This document shows positions 7,849 through 17,251 of a DNA stretch of 34,638 nucleotides, piece after piece. The stretch is taken from positions 1-34,638 of the forward strand of contig QBMB01000049.1 of NCBI GenBank assembly GCA_003241965.1, written 5' to 3'. This DNA comes from Burkholderiales bacterium (GTDB lineage: Bacteria; Pseudomonadota; Gammaproteobacteria; Burkholderiales; Burkholderiaceae_C). Position 1 is the stretch's first letter. The number at the start of each line of letters is the position of its first letter. The position numbers and the translations under genes are program-made. Under the pieces are notes generated by a model. The model saw only the letters and a program-made list of their open reading frames with translations, was not told the origin of the DNA and made no database searches.

Positions 7849-10530
7849 TCAGATCACCACGTTGACCAGGCGGCCGGGCACGACCACCACTTTTTTCGGC
7901 GGCGCACCGTCGGCCTGCTTCACGAAGGCCTCGCTGGCCAGCGCCGCCGCTTCGATGGCGGCCTTGTCGGCGTTGGCCGGCACCAGCAGGCTGCCGCGCA
8001 GCTTGCCGTTGATCTGCAGCATGAGCTCGATCTCGTCGCGCTGCAGGGCGGCCTCGTCGGGCTGGGGCCAGGGTGCGTCGAGCAACTCGCCGGCATAGCC
8101 CAGCTCGCTCCAGAGTGTGTGTGCGATGTGGGGCGTGGCCGGGTAAATGCAGCGCAGCAGGATGCCGAAGCTCTCGGCCAGCGCGGCGTTGTCGCCGGCC
8201 GAACCATCGGGCTTGAAATCTTCAAGCGCATTGAGCATCTTCATCGCACCCGACACCACCGTGTTGTATTGCATGCGCTGGTAGTCGTAGTCCACCTGCT
8301 TGAGCACGGTGTGCATCTCCAGCCGCAGCGCCTTCGCGCCTTTGGACAGCGATTGCTTCGAGACACCGGCAGCGAGTGCGCCGAGGCCGCTGGTGGCCGA
8401 GAGCTTCAGACCGAAGGCCCACACGCGGCGCAGGAAGCGGTAGCTGCCCTCCACGGCCGCGTCGTTCCACTCCAGCGTGGCCTCGGGCGGCGCGGTGAAC
8501 ATGGTGTACAGGCGCGCGGTGTCGGCGCCGTACTTCTCGATCAGGTCCTGCGGATCGACGCCGTTGTTCTTGGACTTGGACATGGTGCCCACGCCCTCGT
8601 AGTCGATGGGCGTGCCCACGGGCAGCATGCCGTCGCCGCTGGTGGCGGGGTTCTTGAGCTTGGCGCCCACGACCTTGCCGGTCTCATCAAGCAGGTTTTC
8701 CACATCGTGCGGCCAGAAGTAGTCCTTGCCGCCTTTCTCGGTGCGCCGGCTGTAGAGGTGGTTGAGCACCATGCCCTGCGTGAGCAGGTGGGTGAAGGGC
8801 TCGTCGATCTTCACCAGCCCCATGTCGCGCATCACCTTGGTCCAGAAGCGTGCGTAGAGCAGGTGCAGGATGGCGTGTTCGATGCCACCGATGTACTGGT
8901 CCATCGGCATCCAGTAGTCGGCACCGTCGGCCACCATCTTGTCGGTGTTCTTCGGGTCGCAGTAGCGCATGAAGTACCACGACGAATCCACGAAGGTGTC
9001 CATGGTGTCGGTCTCGCGGCGCGCGGGTTGGCCGCACACCGGGCACACCACGCCGGCGTGGAAGCCTTCGTGCTTGTGCAGCGGGTTGCCCGAGCCGTCG
9101 GGAATGCAGTCCTGCGGCAGCACCACCGGCAGATCTTTCTCGGGCACCGGCACCGCGCCGTGCTCGGCGCAATGGATGATGGGGATGGGCGTACCCCAGT
9201 AGCGCTGGCGGCTCACGCCCCAGTCGCGCAGGCGGAAGGTGGTTTTCTTCTCGCCCAGACCCTTGGCCGAAAGCTGGGCCGCCACGGCGTCCACCGCGGC
9301 CTTGTACGGCAAACCGTCGAAGGCTCCGGAGTTCACGCATACCGCGCGCTGCTTGTCGCCGTACCAGTCGGCCCAAGCCTGAAGGTCGAAGCTCTCGCCC
9401 TGCGCCGCCACCACCTGCTGGATCTTCAGGTCGTATTTCTTGGCGAACGCGAAGTCGCGCTCGTCGTGCGCGGGCACGCCCATCACCGCACCGTCGCCGT
9501 AGCTCATGAGCACATAGTTACCCACCCAAACGGCCACTGCCTCGCCGGTGAGCGGATGCATCACCGTCAAGCCCGTGTCCATGCCCTTCTTTTCCTGCGT
9601 GGCCATCTCGGCTTCGGTGGTGCCGCCGGTCTTGCACTCTTCGATGAACGCGGCGAGTGCCGGGTTGCCCACCGCCGCGTGCGCGGCCAGCGGGTGCTCG
9701 GGCGCCACGGCGCAGAAAGTGACGCCCATGATGGTGTCGGCGCGCGTGGTGAACACGTACATCTTCCCGTCACCGATCAAGGCACCGTCCGTGCCCGGGA
9801 TGGTGTGCGGGAACGCAAAGCGCACGCCCTCGCTCTTGCCGATCCAGTTCTCCTGCATCAGGCGCACCTTGTCGGGCCAGCCGTTCAGCGTGGCCTTGGG
9901 GTTGCCGATCTGCACGTGGTCGAGCAGCTCTTCGGCGTAGGAGGTGATGTTGAGGTAGTAGCCCGGGATCTCGCGTTTCTCGACCACCGCACCGGTGCGC
10001 CAGCCCTTGCCGTCGATCACCTGTTCGTTGGCCAGCACCGTCATGTCCACCGGGTCCCAGTTGACAACCTGCGTCTTGCGGTAGGCGATGCCCTTCTCCA
10101 GCATCTTCAAAAACAGCCACTGGTTCCACTTGTAGTAAGTGGGGTCGCAGGTCGCCACTTCGCGCGACCAGTCGATGGCCAGGCCCATGGCCTGCATCTG
10201 CTGCTTCATGTAGGCGATGTTTTCAAACGTCCACTTGGCCGGCGGCACGCCATTTTTCAACGCAGCGTTTTCCGCCGGCAGGCCGAACGCGTCCCAGCCC
10301 ATGGGCATGAGCACGTTGAAGCCCTTCATGCGCAGGTGGCGCGTGAGCATGTCGTTGATGGTGTAGTTGCGCACATGGCCCATGTGCAGCTTGCCGCTGG
10401 GGTAGGGCAGCATGGAGCAAGCGTAAAACTTCGGCTTGCTCTGGTCTTCCGTCACGCGGTAGGCGTCGGAGGCGTTCCAGTGGGCGTGCGCTGCGCGCTC
10501 AACTTCCTTGTGGGCGTATTTGTCTTGCAT
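7849..10530 (-). CDS. leuS: Leucine--tRNA ligase
   Basis: Class Ia aminoacyl-tRNA synthetase that charges tRNA-Leu, 893 residues, the usual bacterial length. The HIGH-type motif is HMGH (residues 49-52) inside '[11 protein letters not shown]', and the KMSKS loop is MSKSK (650-654). Between them lie the CP1 editing domain and '[11 protein letters not shown]'. The start at 10530 ([14 protein letters not shown]) is the usual LeuS N-terminus; the frame stays open for another 74 codons upstream, but that part is unlike LeuS. No strong Shine-Dalgarno is visible. A possible -10 box lies 71-76 bp upstream. Confidence 0.96.
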   Translation of the reverse strand: MQDKYAHKEVERAAHAHWNASDAYRVTEDQSKPKFYACSMLPYPSGKLHMGHVRNYTINDMLTRHLRMKGFNVLMPMGWDAFGLPAENAALKNGVPPAKWTFENIAYMKQQMQAMGLAIDWSREVATCDPTYYKWNQWLFLKMLEKGIAYRKTQVVNWDPVDMTVLANEQVIDGKGWRTGAVVEKREIPGYYLNITSYAEELLDHVQIGNPKATLNGWPDKVRLMQENWIGKSEGVRFAFPHTIPGTDGALIGDGKMYVFTTRADTIMGVTFCAVAPEHPLAAHAAVGNPALAAFIEECKTGGTTEAEMATQEKKGMDTGLTVMHPLTGEAVAVWVGNYVLMSYGDGAVMGVPAHDERDFAFAKKYDLKIQQVVAAQGESFDLQAWADWYGDKQRAVCVNSGAFDGLPYKAAVDAVAAQLSAKGLGEKKTTFRLRDWGVSRQRYWGTPIPIIHCAEHGAVPVPEKDLPVVLPQDCIPDGSGNPLHKHEGFHAGVVCPVCGQPARRETDTMDTFVDSSWYFMRYCDPKNTDKMVADGADYWMPMDQYIGGIEHAILHLLYARFWTKVMRDMGLVKIDEPFTHLLTQGMVLNHLYSRRTEKGGKDYFWPHDVENLLDETGKVVGAKLKNPATSGDGMLPVGTPIDYEGVGTMSKSKNNGVDPQDLIEKYGADTARLYTMFTAPPEATLEWNDAAVEGSYRFLRRVWAFGLKLSATSGLGALAAGVSKQSLSKGAKALRLEMHTVLKQVDYDYQRMQYNTVVSGAMKMLNALEDFKPDGSAGDNAALAESFGILLRCIYPATPHIAHTLWSELGYAGELLDAPWPQPDEAALQRDEIELMLQINGKLRGSLLVPANADKAAIEAAALASEAFVKQADGAPPKKVVVVPGRLVNVVI

Positions 10531-10600
10531 GAACCAGGGTCCGGACCAGCCGGTGACGGTGAGGGGAGAGGCTGCGCGCACAGGCGCGGGGGAATGCCGG

Positions 10601-10606
10601 ATTTTA
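10601..10606 (-). promoter_or_regulatory. Possible -10 box for leuS
   Basis: Read on the minus strand this is TAAAAT, five of six matches to the sigma-70 -10 box, in the 112-bp gap between exbD and leuS. No clear -35 box is at 16-18 bp. The gap breaks an otherwise tight gene chain, so a leuS promoter here is expected. Confidence 0.3.
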
Positions 10607-10642
10607 GGCCTTGGGCCGAGCGCCGCCGGTGAGCTCAGGCGT

Positions 10643-11074
10643 TCAGCGCGACGCAGTGGTGTCGGCCACAAAGCCGATGCGCGAGAGCCCGGCCGATTGC
10701 GCCATACCGATGAGCGTGACCACGCGGCCATACGGCACGCTGGCGTCGGCACGCAACTGCAATTCGGTGGCCGGGTCGCGCTGCGCGGCCTCCAGCAGGC
10801 GCTGGCGCAGGGTGGCGTCGTCGACTTCTTTTCCGTCCCATTGCATGCGCCCCTGGCCGTCGAGAGCCAGCGACACGAAAGGCCCGGGCTGTGCGGGCGT
10901 CGCGGCCTTGGGCAATTCGGCCTTGGGCAGCTGCAGCGCCAGGCGGTCGGCCATGAAGGGCGTGGCGATGATGAAGATCACCAGCAGGACCAGCATCACG
11001 TCCACCAGCGGCGTGACGTTGATCTCGCTCATGGGTTTGTGGCCGGTAGGTCGTTCCAGCCTGCCGAAGCTCAT
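10643..11074 (-). CDS. exbD: ExbD/TolR-family biopolymer transport protein
   Basis: Small inner-membrane protein of 143 residues: a short cytoplasmic N-terminus (with [15 protein letters not shown]), one membrane segment (about 24-43) with the conserved proton-path Asp at about residue 25, and a periplasmic domain. With ExbB it forms the proton-driven stator complex that energises TonB (ExbB/ExbD) or TolA (TolQ/TolR). The sequence alone does not separate ExbD from TolR; no tonB, tolA or tolB is nearby. It overlaps the exbB stop by 4 bp (ATGA). Confidence 0.88.
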   Translation of the reverse strand: MSFGRLERPTGHKPMSEINVTPLVDVMLVLLVIFIIATPFMADRLALQLPKAELPKAATPAQPGPFVSLALDGQGRMQWDGKEVDDATLRQRLLEAAQRDPATELQLRADASVPYGRVVTLIGMAQSAGLSRIGFVADTTASR

Positions 11075-11739
11075 GGCTTGTGCACCAAAAGTTCACGCAG
11101 GTCGCGCGCAAAACCTTCGAGGTCGGCCTCGATGCGCGCGATCTGGCGGCCCAGCACGTTGTAAGCGAGCACGGCCGGGATCGCCACCACCAGACCGGCA
11201 GCCGTCATGACCAGCGACTCACCCACCGGGCCCGAGACCTGTTCGATGCGAAAACCACCATCGAGCCCGATGCCGGTGAGCGCGTTGTAGATGCCCCAGA
11301 CCGTGCCGAGCAGGCCCACAAAGGGCGCGGTGGAGCCCACGGTGGCGAGCAGCACCTGGCCGTATTGCAGGCGGTGCAAAACGCGGTGCAAGGCGTCGCG
11401 CAGCACGCGGGTGAGCTGCTGCGAGCGATCGCCTGCGGCGGCCAGGGTGTGCGGGAGCGCGTTGCCCAGACCCTGCGCGGCGTGCACCAGCGGCAGCACG
11501 AGTTGCTGTGCATCGAAGGCGCCCAGGCGGCGCTGCGCATCGTCCAGATCGGTCGCCTGCCAGAAGGCGGCGGTGCTCAGCTGCAGATCGCGCGCGGCGC
11601 GGCGCAGCAGCCAGCCTTTCCACACGATGACCACCCAGCTGGACACCGACATGAGCAGCAGCAACAGCGCCACCGCACGGCCCAGCGCATCGGCCTGCGC
11701 CAGCGTCTGCAGAAGACCCTGGCCTGCGCTGTCGGTCAT
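11071..11739 (-). CDS. exbB: MotA/TolQ/ExbB proton-channel family protein
   Basis: Partner of the ExbD-like protein, 222 residues. There are three membrane segments: near residues 18-42, near 125-150 with '[18 protein letters not shown]', and near 165-190 with '[21 protein letters not shown]'. These last two are the most conserved parts of the TolQ/ExbB family and line the proton channel. The ATG at 11739 overlaps the dapB stop by 4 bp, and its own stop overlaps the exbD start by 4 bp, so synthesis is likely coupled in fixed ratio. Confidence 0.9.
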   Translation of the reverse strand: MTDSAGQGLLQTLAQADALGRAVALLLLLMSVSSWVVIVWKGWLLRRAARDLQLSTAAFWQATDLDDAQRRLGAFDAQQLVLPLVHAAQGLGNALPHTLAAAGDRSQQLTRVLRDALHRVLHRLQYGQVLLATVGSTAPFVGLLGTVWGIYNALTGIGLDGGFRIEQVSGPVGESLVMTAAGLVVAIPAVLAYNVLGRQIARIEADLEGFARDLRELLVHKP

Positions 11740-12554
11740 TTCAGGCCGAGCACGTCGAACATGTCGTACAGACCGCTGGTCTTGCCCGAGAGGAAGCGCA
11801 CCGCACGCAGGCTGCCCTGCGCGTAGGTGGCGCGGCTGCTCGACTTGTGCGTGATCTCGATGCGCTCGCCGGTGCCGGCGAACAGCACGGTGTGGTCGCC
11901 CACGATGTCGCCACCACGGATGGTGGCAAAACCGATGCTGGAGGGATCGCGCTCGCCTGTCACGCCTTCGCGCGCATAGACCGCGCAGTCCTTCAGGTCG
12001 CGGCCCAGCGCGTCGGCAATCACCTCGCCCATCTTCAGCGCGGTACCGCTGGGCGCGTCCACCTTGTGGCGGTGGTGCGCCTCGATGATCTCGATGTCGT
12101 AGCCGGTGGCCAGCGCCTTGGCCGCCATCTCCAGCAGCTTGAGCGTGACGTTCACGCCCACGCTCATGTTGGGCGCCATCACGATGGCGATCGACTTCGC
12201 GGCCTCGGCAATCTCGGCCTTCTGCTCGTCGCTGAACCCGGTGGTGCCGATGACCGCATTGACGCCGTGCTTCGCGCATTCACGCAGGTGCGCCAGCGTG
12301 CCTTCGGGACGGGTGAAGTCGATCAGCGCCTGGCTGCCGCCCAGACCTTGGGAGAGGTCGGCAGTGATGAGCACACCACTGGCCTGACCGGCAAAACCGG
12401 CGGCGTCATGGCCCAGCATGGGGCTGCCGGCGATGTCGAGTGCGCCGGTGAGTCGGCAGTCACCGCTGCCGCGCACGGCCTCCACCAGCATCTGACCCAT
12501 ACGACCGCTGGCACCGGCCACACAAACACGGTGCAGGCTCACTGCGCCACTCAT
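11736..12554 (-). CDS. dapB: 4-hydroxy-tetrahydrodipicolinate reductase
   Basis: Catalyses the NAD(P)H-dependent step after DapA in the lysine/diaminopimelate pathway, supplying peptidoglycan and lysine. The 272-residue protein has the nucleotide-binding loop GASGRMG (14-20), 'GTTGF' (102-106), and the catalytic segment [13 protein letters not shown] (from about 159) with the acid His and Lys163. Length and motifs are standard. It overlaps bamE upstream and exbB downstream by 4 bp each. Confidence 0.96.
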   Translation of the reverse strand: MSGAVSLHRVCVAGASGRMGQMLVEAVRGSGDCRLTGALDIAGSPMLGHDAAGFAGQASGVLITADLSQGLGGSQALIDFTRPEGTLAHLRECAKHGVNAVIGTTGFSDEQKAEIAEAAKSIAIVMAPNMSVGVNVTLKLLEMAAKALATGYDIEIIEAHHRHKVDAPSGTALKMGEVIADALGRDLKDCAVYAREGVTGERDPSSIGFATIRGGDIVGDHTVLFAGTGERIEITHKSSSRATYAQGSLRAVRFLSGKTSGLYDMFDVLGLK

Positions 12555-13150
12555 CGAGCGGCCCCGGGTGTCTCCAGCGGTGGGTAGCTCGCGGCAGGGG
12601 CTGGCGCAGGAGCGGTCGGCTCGGCCGGCGCGGTGGTCTTGTTGCGATCGTCGAAGGTCTTGAGCTGGGCCTCGGTGGCCTGCAGCGGCGGCACCTTGCC
12701 GAACTTGCGGCCGGCGTCCAGCGAGGCCACGAATTCGGCCTCGGTAGGCAACTCGTCGGCATCGAATTTTTCAAGCACATCGGCCTTGAAGAATGCCGTC
12801 AGGCGCCGCTGCTGCGGCACTTGTCCTTGACGGCGAAAGGTGAACACATAGTCCCAACGGTCGGCGTGGAACACGCTGGCCAACAGCGGTGAGCCCAGGA
12901 TGTCACGCACCTGGTCGCGGGTCATGCCGGTCTGCAGGGCAGCCGCTTGCTCGCGCGTGACCACGTTGCCCTGAAGGATGTCGATCTTGTACGGACTGAC
13001 CACGCTGGTGATGCCTGGCATGCGGCTGGTCACGCTGGAGCAGGCCGACAGGGCCGCCACTGCAGCGAGCACAAAGACCCAGCGCAGCGTGCGGTTCGGG
13101 CGCTGGTCGGGGGTGGACACGGGAGCGCGATCGGGTGTGTGGTGAAGCAT
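12551..13150 (-). CDS. bamE: Outer-membrane protein assembly factor BamE (SmpA/OmlA lipoprotein)
   Basis: Lipoprotein of the BAM complex that folds beta-barrel proteins into the outer membrane. The 199-residue protein has a hydrophobic signal and the lipobox LSAC with Cys at about residue 37. The BamE core then follows: '[22 protein letters not shown]' region, '[10 protein letters not shown]' and 'RWDYVFTFR'. The C-terminus carries a Pro/Ala-rich tail of about 35 residues beyond the usual end. The start at 13150 is chosen for signal-peptide length; an in-frame ATG at 13186 is an alternative. Its divergent arrangement with fur is common in proteobacteria. Confidence 0.92.
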   Translation of the reverse strand: MLHHTPDRAPVSTPDQRPNRTLRWVFVLAAVAALSACSSVTSRMPGITSVVSPYKIDILQGNVVTREQAAALQTGMTRDQVRDILGSPLLASVFHADRWDYVFTFRRQGQVPQQRRLTAFFKADVLEKFDADELPTEAEFVASLDAGRKFGKVPPLQATEAQLKTFDDRNKTTAPAEPTAPAPAPAASYPPLETPGAAR

Positions 13151-13226
13151 GGAGTCTGATCGTGGAAGGGGCGTGCGCGCAGGCATCGCCGGAGCAGAAA
13201 AGCAGCGTGCGCCAGACGCTGGCGAT

Positions 13227-13244
13227 ATGATCCTTTCATTGTAG
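13227..13244. promoter_or_regulatory. Divergent -10 boxes for fur (+) and bamE (-)
   Basis: TATGAT at 13227-13232 reads toward fur, and TACAAT (minus strand, 13244-13239) reads toward bamE; each has five of six matches to the -10 consensus. The rest of the 161-bp gap is GC-rich. Neither has a textbook -35 at the right distance, so this is a position and composition argument only. Confidence 0.35.
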
Positions 13245-13311
13245 TCTTGGGGCCCGGAGACACTGCAACCACACCCACCCGTCTGATTCAACGCCCTGCG
13301 CGTTCACCGCC

Positions 13312-13752
13312 ATGACCAACATCGAAGAACTCAAGAGCACAGGCCTGAAGGCCACGCTGCCCAGATTGAAGATTCTGGAGGTGTTTCAGAACGCCAAGCA
13401 GCGCCACATGACGGCCGAAGACGTGTTTCGCGTGCTGCTTGAAGACCGCTCCGACATCGGCCTGGCCACGGTCTACCGCGTGCTCATGCAGTTCGAACAA
13501 GCCGGTCTGCTCACGCGCAGCAACTTCGAGTCGGGCAAGGCGGTGTATGAGCTCAACGAAGGCCAGCACCACGACCACCTGGTGTGCCTGGACTGCGGAC
13601 GCGTGGAGGAGTTTTTTGACGCCGAGATCGAGAAGCGCCAGCAGATGGTGGCCAAGACGAGAGGCTTCGTGCTGCAGGAGCATGCACTCTCGCTCTACGC
13701 CAACTGCACCAAAACCGACTGCCCGCACAAAGGTTCAAGCCACCGGGCTTGA
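13312..13752 (+). CDS. fur: Ferric uptake regulator Fur
   Basis: Iron-responsive repressor of 146 residues. The N-terminal winged helix ends in '[19 protein letters not shown]', the DNA-recognition part of Fur. The metal sites are intact: the [11 protein letters not shown] segment gives His ligands and the CxxC pair, and a second Cys pair lies near the C-terminus (NCTKTDC). The usual start [15 protein letters not shown] is at 13312, though no strong ribosome binding site precedes it. It is divergent from bamE and ends five bases before the convergent hprK stop. Confidence 0.96.
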   Translation: MTNIEELKSTGLKATLPRLKILEVFQNAKQRHMTAEDVFRVLLEDRSDIGLATVYRVLMQFEQAGLLTRSNFESGKAVYELNEGQHHDHLVCLDCGRVEEFFDAEIEKRQQMVAKTRGFVLQEHALSLYANCTKTDCPHKGSSHRA

Positions 13753-13757
13753 AGGGT

Positions 13758-14708
13758 TCACTCTTCCCTGGACATGGCTGCGCGGTGGCGCGACACGAAC
13801 TCCTGATAAGTGTCGATGCCGCGCAGCTGCAGGATGGTGTTGCGAACGGCAGCTTCCACCAGCACGGCGATGTTGCGACCCGCCACCACCTGGATCACCG
13901 CCTTGCGCACCGGCACGCCGAGCACGTCCTGGTACAGCGGCTCGTGGGGCATGCGCTCGTAGTCGCGCTCCATGGTCTCGCGGCGCACCAGGTGCACGAT
14001 GAGTGAGAGGCGCATCTTGCGGCGCACTGCGGTCTCACCAAAGATCGCCTTGATGTCGAGCAGGCCGATGCCGCGCACCTCGAGCAGGTTCTGCAGCAGC
14101 TCGGGGCAGCGGCCTTCGATGCTGGTCTGGTTGATGCGGTAGAGGTCCACCGCGTCGTCGGCCACCAAGCCGTGGCCGCGCGAGATGAGTTCCAGCCCCA
14201 GCTCGCTCTTGCCCAGGCCAGACTCGCCGGTGATCATCACGCCCATGCCCAGGATGTCCATGAAAACGCCGTGCATGGACGCCCGGTCGGCGAAGTGGCG
14301 CGAGAGATAGGCCCGCAGCACGTCGATGACGAACGCGGCCGATTCGTGCGTGGAGAACATCGGGATCTGCGCCCGCTCGCACATGGCGGTCAAGGCATCG
14401 GGTGCGGTCTGACCATCGGCCACCACCAGCACCGGCGGCTCCAGCGTGACGATGCGCGCCACGCGGCGCTTGTTGTCCTCTTCGCTCTGGCTGGTGAGGT
14501 AAGCGACCTCGCGCTCGCCGAACACCTGCACGCGGTAGGGGTGGATGTAGTTGAGATAACCGACGAGATCAGCACCCGAGCGCGCAGCCCGGATGGCGAC
14601 TTCGTCAAACCGCCGCTCGGAAGCCCCGAGCCCGGCGATCCACTGCCACTTCAGGGCATCCCGATGGTCCTCGAAGAGGACATCGGCGCTGACGACGGTG
14701 GGTTTCAA
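13758..14708 (-). CDS. hprK: HPr kinase/phosphorylase
   Basis: Bifunctional enzyme that phosphorylates and dephosphorylates a seryl residue of HPr-like PTS proteins; in betaproteobacteria it belongs with the nitrogen-type PTS. The 316-residue protein has the P-loop GESGLGKSE (about 161-169), the conserved HGVF His just before it (about 146), and the HprK signature '[16 protein letters not shown]'. I place the start at the TTG at 14708 because HprK proteins begin at this (L/M)KPT segment; the in-frame ATG 30 bp further up lies inside the palindromic repeat and gives an Arg/Gly-rich extension unlike the family. Start confidence is moderate. Confidence 0.92.
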   Translation of the reverse strand: MKPTVVSADVLFEDHRDALKWQWIAGLGASERRFDEVAIRAARSGADLVGYLNYIHPYRVQVFGEREVAYLTSQSEEDNKRRVARIVTLEPPVLVVADGQTAPDALTAMCERAQIPMFSTHESAAFVIDVLRAYLSRHFADRASMHGVFMDILGMGVMITGESGLGKSELGLELISRGHGLVADDAVDLYRINQTSIEGRCPELLQNLLEVRGIGLLDIKAIFGETAVRRKMRLSLIVHLVRRETMERDYERMPHEPLYQDVLGVPVRKAVIQVVAGRNIAVLVEAAVRNTILQLRGIDTYQEFVSRHRAAMSREE

Positions 14709-14717
14709 GAGTAACGA

Positions 14718-14792
14718 CCGGCCGCAGGGCCGCCCCAAGGGCGGTCAGCCCCCTCGGGGGGCAGCGACCCGTGAAACGGTGAGGCTTGGGGG
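14718..14792. repeat. GC-rich palindromic intergenic repeat, copy 2
   Basis: Between the ptsN stop and hprK lies a string of inverted repeats: CCGGCC/GGCCGC-type arms, CCGCCC/GGGCGG around an AAG loop, GCCCCCT/GGGGGGC, and CCG/CGG arms around TGAAA, ending in a G-run GGGGGT. The order and spacing match the element at 3660-3740. It fills almost the whole intergenic gap, directly after a minus-strand stop codon as in copy 1. Confidence 0.65.
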
Positions 14793-14801
14793 TCCAACAC
14801 T

Positions 14802-15272
14802 TCAGGCGGCGGCGTGGGCCGATTGCCAAGAGGTGATTTTTTGGTGCAGTGCTGCCGCGTCGGACGACGTCTTCATCTGTTCGCGCAAACCACTGTCACT
14901 CAACAACTCGGCGATCTCGGAGAGGATCTCCAGGTGCTTTTGCGTGGCCGCCTCGGGCACCAGCAGGAAGATCATCAGCTGCACTGGCAACTCATCCGGT
15001 GCATCGAAGCCGATCGGGCTGGCCAGCTGAAACACCGCCGCGAGCGGCTGTTTCAGGCCCTTGATGCGTCCATGTGGAATGGCCACGCCGTGGCCCAGGC
15101 CGGTGGAGCCGAGCCGTTCGCGTGCGAACAGACTGTCGGTGATGAGCGCGCGGTTGAGTCCGTGCAGGGTCTCGAAGAGCAACCCCGCTTCTTCGAAGGC
15201 GCGTTTTTTGCTGGTGGCGTCCACGCTGACGAGCACTTGCGAGGCGGGCAATATGGCAGATAGTCGATTCAT
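14802..15272 (-). CDS. ptsN: PTS IIA-like nitrogen-regulatory protein PtsN (EIIA-Ntr)
   Basis: Terminal phospho-acceptor of the regulatory nitrogen PTS, 156 residues. The phosphorylated His is in 'GHGVAIPHGR', at residue 67. The rest follows the PTS_EIIA_2 fold, with 'MIFLLVPEAATQKHLEILSEIA' as the second conserved block. The start at 15272 (MNRLSAILP) has AAGAGGG upstream. It sits between hpf and hprK in the standard betaproteobacterial order, but a terminator separates it from hpf and it may have its own promoter. Confidence 0.95.
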   Translation of the reverse strand: MNRLSAILPASQVLVSVDATSKKRAFEEAGLLFETLHGLNRALITDSLFARERLGSTGLGHGVAIPHGRIKGLKQPLAAVFQLASPIGFDAPDELPVQLMIFLLVPEAATQKHLEILSEIAELLSDSGLREQMKTSSDAAALHQKITSWQSAHAAA

Positions 15273-15293
15273 GTGGGCCCTCTTGGAGCGCAA

Positions 15294-15299
15294 ATTATG
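15294..15299 (-). promoter_or_regulatory. Possible -10 box for ptsN
   Basis: CATAAT on the minus strand, five of six consensus matches, about 22 bp before the ptsN ATG and downstream of the hpf terminator. A separate ptsN promoter is needed if that terminator is efficient. No strong -35 was found. Confidence 0.35.
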
Positions 15300-15333
15300 A
15301 CCAGTTGAGCGGGGATGGGTAGGCCGGGGACAC

Positions 15334-15361
15334 AAAAAAGCCGCTTGACTTTACAAGCGGC
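15334..15361 (-). terminator. Rho-independent terminator after hpf
   Basis: On the minus strand an 8-bp perfect stem (GCCGCTTG/CAAGCGGC, loop of 6) is followed at once by six T residues. It lies 54 bp after the hpf stop and 61 bp before the ptsN start, so at least part of the hpf transcript should end here. Confidence 0.85.
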
Positions 15362-15415
15362 CTGCTGCAGCGCAGCATAAGTTTTTACCTCACGGGCCAC
15401 AGCCCGTGACATCCA

Positions 15416-15745
15416 TCACATCAGGCGTTTGACCGTGTCGTGGTGGTGGTCTTGTGCCTTGTCCTTGTAGCGCAGCACCTGGCGGTCAAGTTTGTCGGCC
15501 AGATCGTCCACGGCGGCATACAGGTCGGCATGAGCGCTCTCGGCGAACAGGTCGCGGCCCTTGACATGGATGTTGCATTCCGCTCGCTGCCTCAGGTCTT
15601 TTTCCCTGAGGTTGTCCACCGTCAACAGCACCTTCATGTCGACCACCTGGTCGAAATGTCGGGATATGCGTTCGAGTTTGCTGGTGACGTAACCGCGCAG
15701 GGCGGGTGTGACCTCAAGGTGGTGACCGCTGATCGTCAGGTTCAT
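15416..15745 (-). CDS. hpf: Ribosome hibernation promoting factor HPF
   Basis: Binds the 30S subunit in stationary phase or stress and promotes inactive ribosome dimers. The 109-residue size is the short HPF type. The N-terminus [20 protein letters not shown] and the central '[35 protein letters not shown]' region are typical of the S30AE family. The ATG at 15745 has a strong GGAGG site. In many proteobacteria rpoN lies just upstream; here a divergent patatin-like gene takes that place. Confidence 0.94.
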   Translation of the reverse strand: MNLTISGHHLEVTPALRGYVTSKLERISRHFDQVVDMKVLLTVDNLREKDLRQRAECNIHVKGRDLFAESAHADLYAAVDDLADKLDRQVLRYKDKAQDHHHDTVKRLM

Positions 15746-15790
15746 AGAAGAGCCTCCATATGCTCCGGGTTGAGACAAGCCGCCTGGGGC

Positions 15791-15820
15791 AAGACCTCCC
15801 GACGGCCACGGGGATGTCTT
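15791..15820. repeat. Imperfect inverted repeat upstream of hpf
   Basis: AAGACCTCCC (15791-15800) and GGGATGTCTT (15811-15820) pair in 9 of 10 positions around a 10-nt loop. It lies 46 bp before the hpf start and could be a 5' leader hairpin or an operator. No T-tract follows on either strand. Confidence 0.35.
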
Positions 15821-15913
15821 GTACCCACTATGCACACGAAACCTCCCAGGCGCAAGCTGGCAAGGGCAACAAAGCGTGTGATCACGCTGGGGTCGTGAAG
15901 CTTGACATGCTGC

Positions 15914-15944
15914 ACGGGCCCGCTTCGCTCACGTGCGGGCCCGT
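15914..15944. repeat. Perfect 10-bp inverted repeat in the hpf / patatin intergenic region
   Basis: ACGGGCCCGC (15914-15923) and GCGGGCCCGT (15935-15944) form a perfect stem around an 11-nt loop. It lies 59 bp before the patatin-like gene in the divergent control region of 258 bp. It lacks a T-run, so it is either an operator-like palindrome, a leader hairpin or a remnant terminator. Confidence 0.5.
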
Positions 15945-16003
15945 TGTCCTATGCTCGGACCGAAGCACGCGCTGAGGCTGTCTTCTTCCAACCCTGAAGC
16001 TCC

Positions 16004-17251
16004 ATGTCCCTCGACACCATCATCACGCACAACATGCTGGCGCACACCTCGCACGAGGTGGCGCCCGACGCCTGCGCGCTGGTGTTGATGGGCGGTGGCG
16101 CGCGCACGGCTTACCAGGCTGGCGTGCTCAAGGCGCTGGCCGCCATGCAGCCCGCCGGGGCGCAGGCGTTTCCGTTTCAGTGGTTGTTCGGCACCTCGGC
16201 CGGCGCGCTCAACGCGGCCTACCTCGGCAGCATCGCCCAACAAGGTCTTGCGGCACTGCCGGAACTGGCGAAGTTCTGGATGGCTCTGCGCTCGGAGCGG
16301 GTGTACCGGCTGGAGGCACCGGGTTGGGTTCGCGCCAACCGGCTGGTGGCCGGCTGGACGTTGGCTCGACAGGTAAGGCGCCACCACGCACTGCTCGACA
16401 CGCTGCCGCTGGTGGACACCCTGCACCGGGCGATCGACCTGCAAGGGCTCGAGCGCGCGCTCGATCAACGCGCCATCCATGCACTGGGCGTGACCGCTTC
16501 CAGCTACACCAGCGGCGAACACTGGACCTTCTGCCAGACGCGCGCCGCGCACCCGGTGCAGCCTTGGCACCGGCCCGGGCGCCGGTCGGATTTCCAGCCC
16601 ATCACAATCGAGCACCTCATGGCCTCCAGCGCCATTCCCTTCCTGTTTCCCGCAGTGCCACTGTGGGTCGAAGGACACAAGGAATACTTTGGTGACGGCT
16701 CCATGCGCCAGCTATCGCCGCTGTCACCGGCCATCCATTTCGGCGCGCGCCGCGTGCTGGTGATCGGCGTGGGCCAGCCCCAGCGCTCGGGCATGGCGGT
16801 GCGCGCGGCGGGCGACCCCACGGCCGGCACCATCGCCGGCCACGCCATGGCCAGCGTGTTCCATGACACCTTGCAGGCCGATGTGGAACAGGCCCAGCGC
16901 GTGAGCCAGACTCTGTCGCGCCTGCCGCCAGCGCTGGCCGCGGCTCTGCCCTACCGGCCGGTCGATGTGCTGGCCATCCAGCCGAGCTTTTCGCTGGACG
17001 AACTGGCGCGCAAGCACATCGGCGAATTGCCCGCACCCACACGCAACACCCTGGCAGGGCTGGGCGCACTGGACACCGCACGCGGCGCGGCCGGCAGTGC
17101 TGCGTCCTTGGCCAGCTACCTGTTGTTTGAACCGGGTTTTGTGCATGCCCTCATCGAGCTCGGCGAGCACGACGCCTGGCGCCGAAAGGACGAGCTGGTC
17201 CGCTTCATGGCGCCCCATGCGCCGCCTGCGGAATCAATGGCGGTGCCATAA
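16004..17251 (+). CDS. Patatin-like phospholipase family protein
   Basis: Serine lipid acyl hydrolase of 415 residues. The oxyanion-hole loop GGGARTAYQAG is at about residues 30-40, the nucleophile elbow GTSAG has Ser65, and the Asp of the Ser-Asp dyad is in DGSMRQ (Asp about 231). The GSMRQLSPLSPAIHFGA context is typical of proteobacterial patatins. There is no signal peptide, so a cytoplasmic or peripheral membrane location is likely. The C-terminal 130 residues form an alpha-helical extension seen in this subgroup. The ATG at 16004 has only a weak GAAG upstream. Substrate is unknown. Confidence 0.87.
   Translation: MSLDTIITHNMLAHTSHEVAPDACALVLMGGGARTAYQAGVLKALAAMQPAGAQAFPFQWLFGTSAGALNAAYLGSIAQQGLAALPELAKFWMALRSERVYRLEAPGWVRANRLVAGWTLARQVRRHHALLDTLPLVDTLHRAIDLQGLERALDQRAIHALGVTASSYTSGEHWTFCQTRAAHPVQPWHRPGRRSDFQPITIEHLMASSAIPFLFPAVPLWVEGHKEYFGDGSMRQLSPLSPAIHFGARRVLVIGVGQPQRSGMAVRAAGDPTAGTIAGHAMASVFHDTLQADVEQAQRVSQTLSRLPPALAAALPYRPVDVLAIQPSFSLDELARKHIGELPAPTRNTLAGLGALDTARGAAGSAASLASYLLFEPGFVHALIELGEHDAWRRKDELVRFMAPHAPPAESMAVP

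Noticed and set aside
7702-10632. A 976-codon open frame on the plus strand opposite leuS
   Set aside because: It mirrors leuS codon by codon, is rich in His, Arg, Gly, Ala and Val as expected for an antisense frame in high-GC DNA, and has no recognisable domain or ribosome binding site.
13220-13246. A possible Fur box between fur and bamE
   Set aside because: GATATGATCCTTTCATTGT has some resemblance, but its matches to the 19-bp consensus are too few; the same bases are better explained as -10 elements.
15902-15907. A perfect TTGACA hexamer upstream of the patatin gene
   Set aside because: No -10 box lies 16-18 bp downstream; the region there is the GC-rich palindrome.
15914-15944. The GGGCCC-rich hairpin as an intrinsic terminator
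   Set aside because: It has no T-tract on either strand and lies upstream of both flanking genes, so no transcript is expected to end there.
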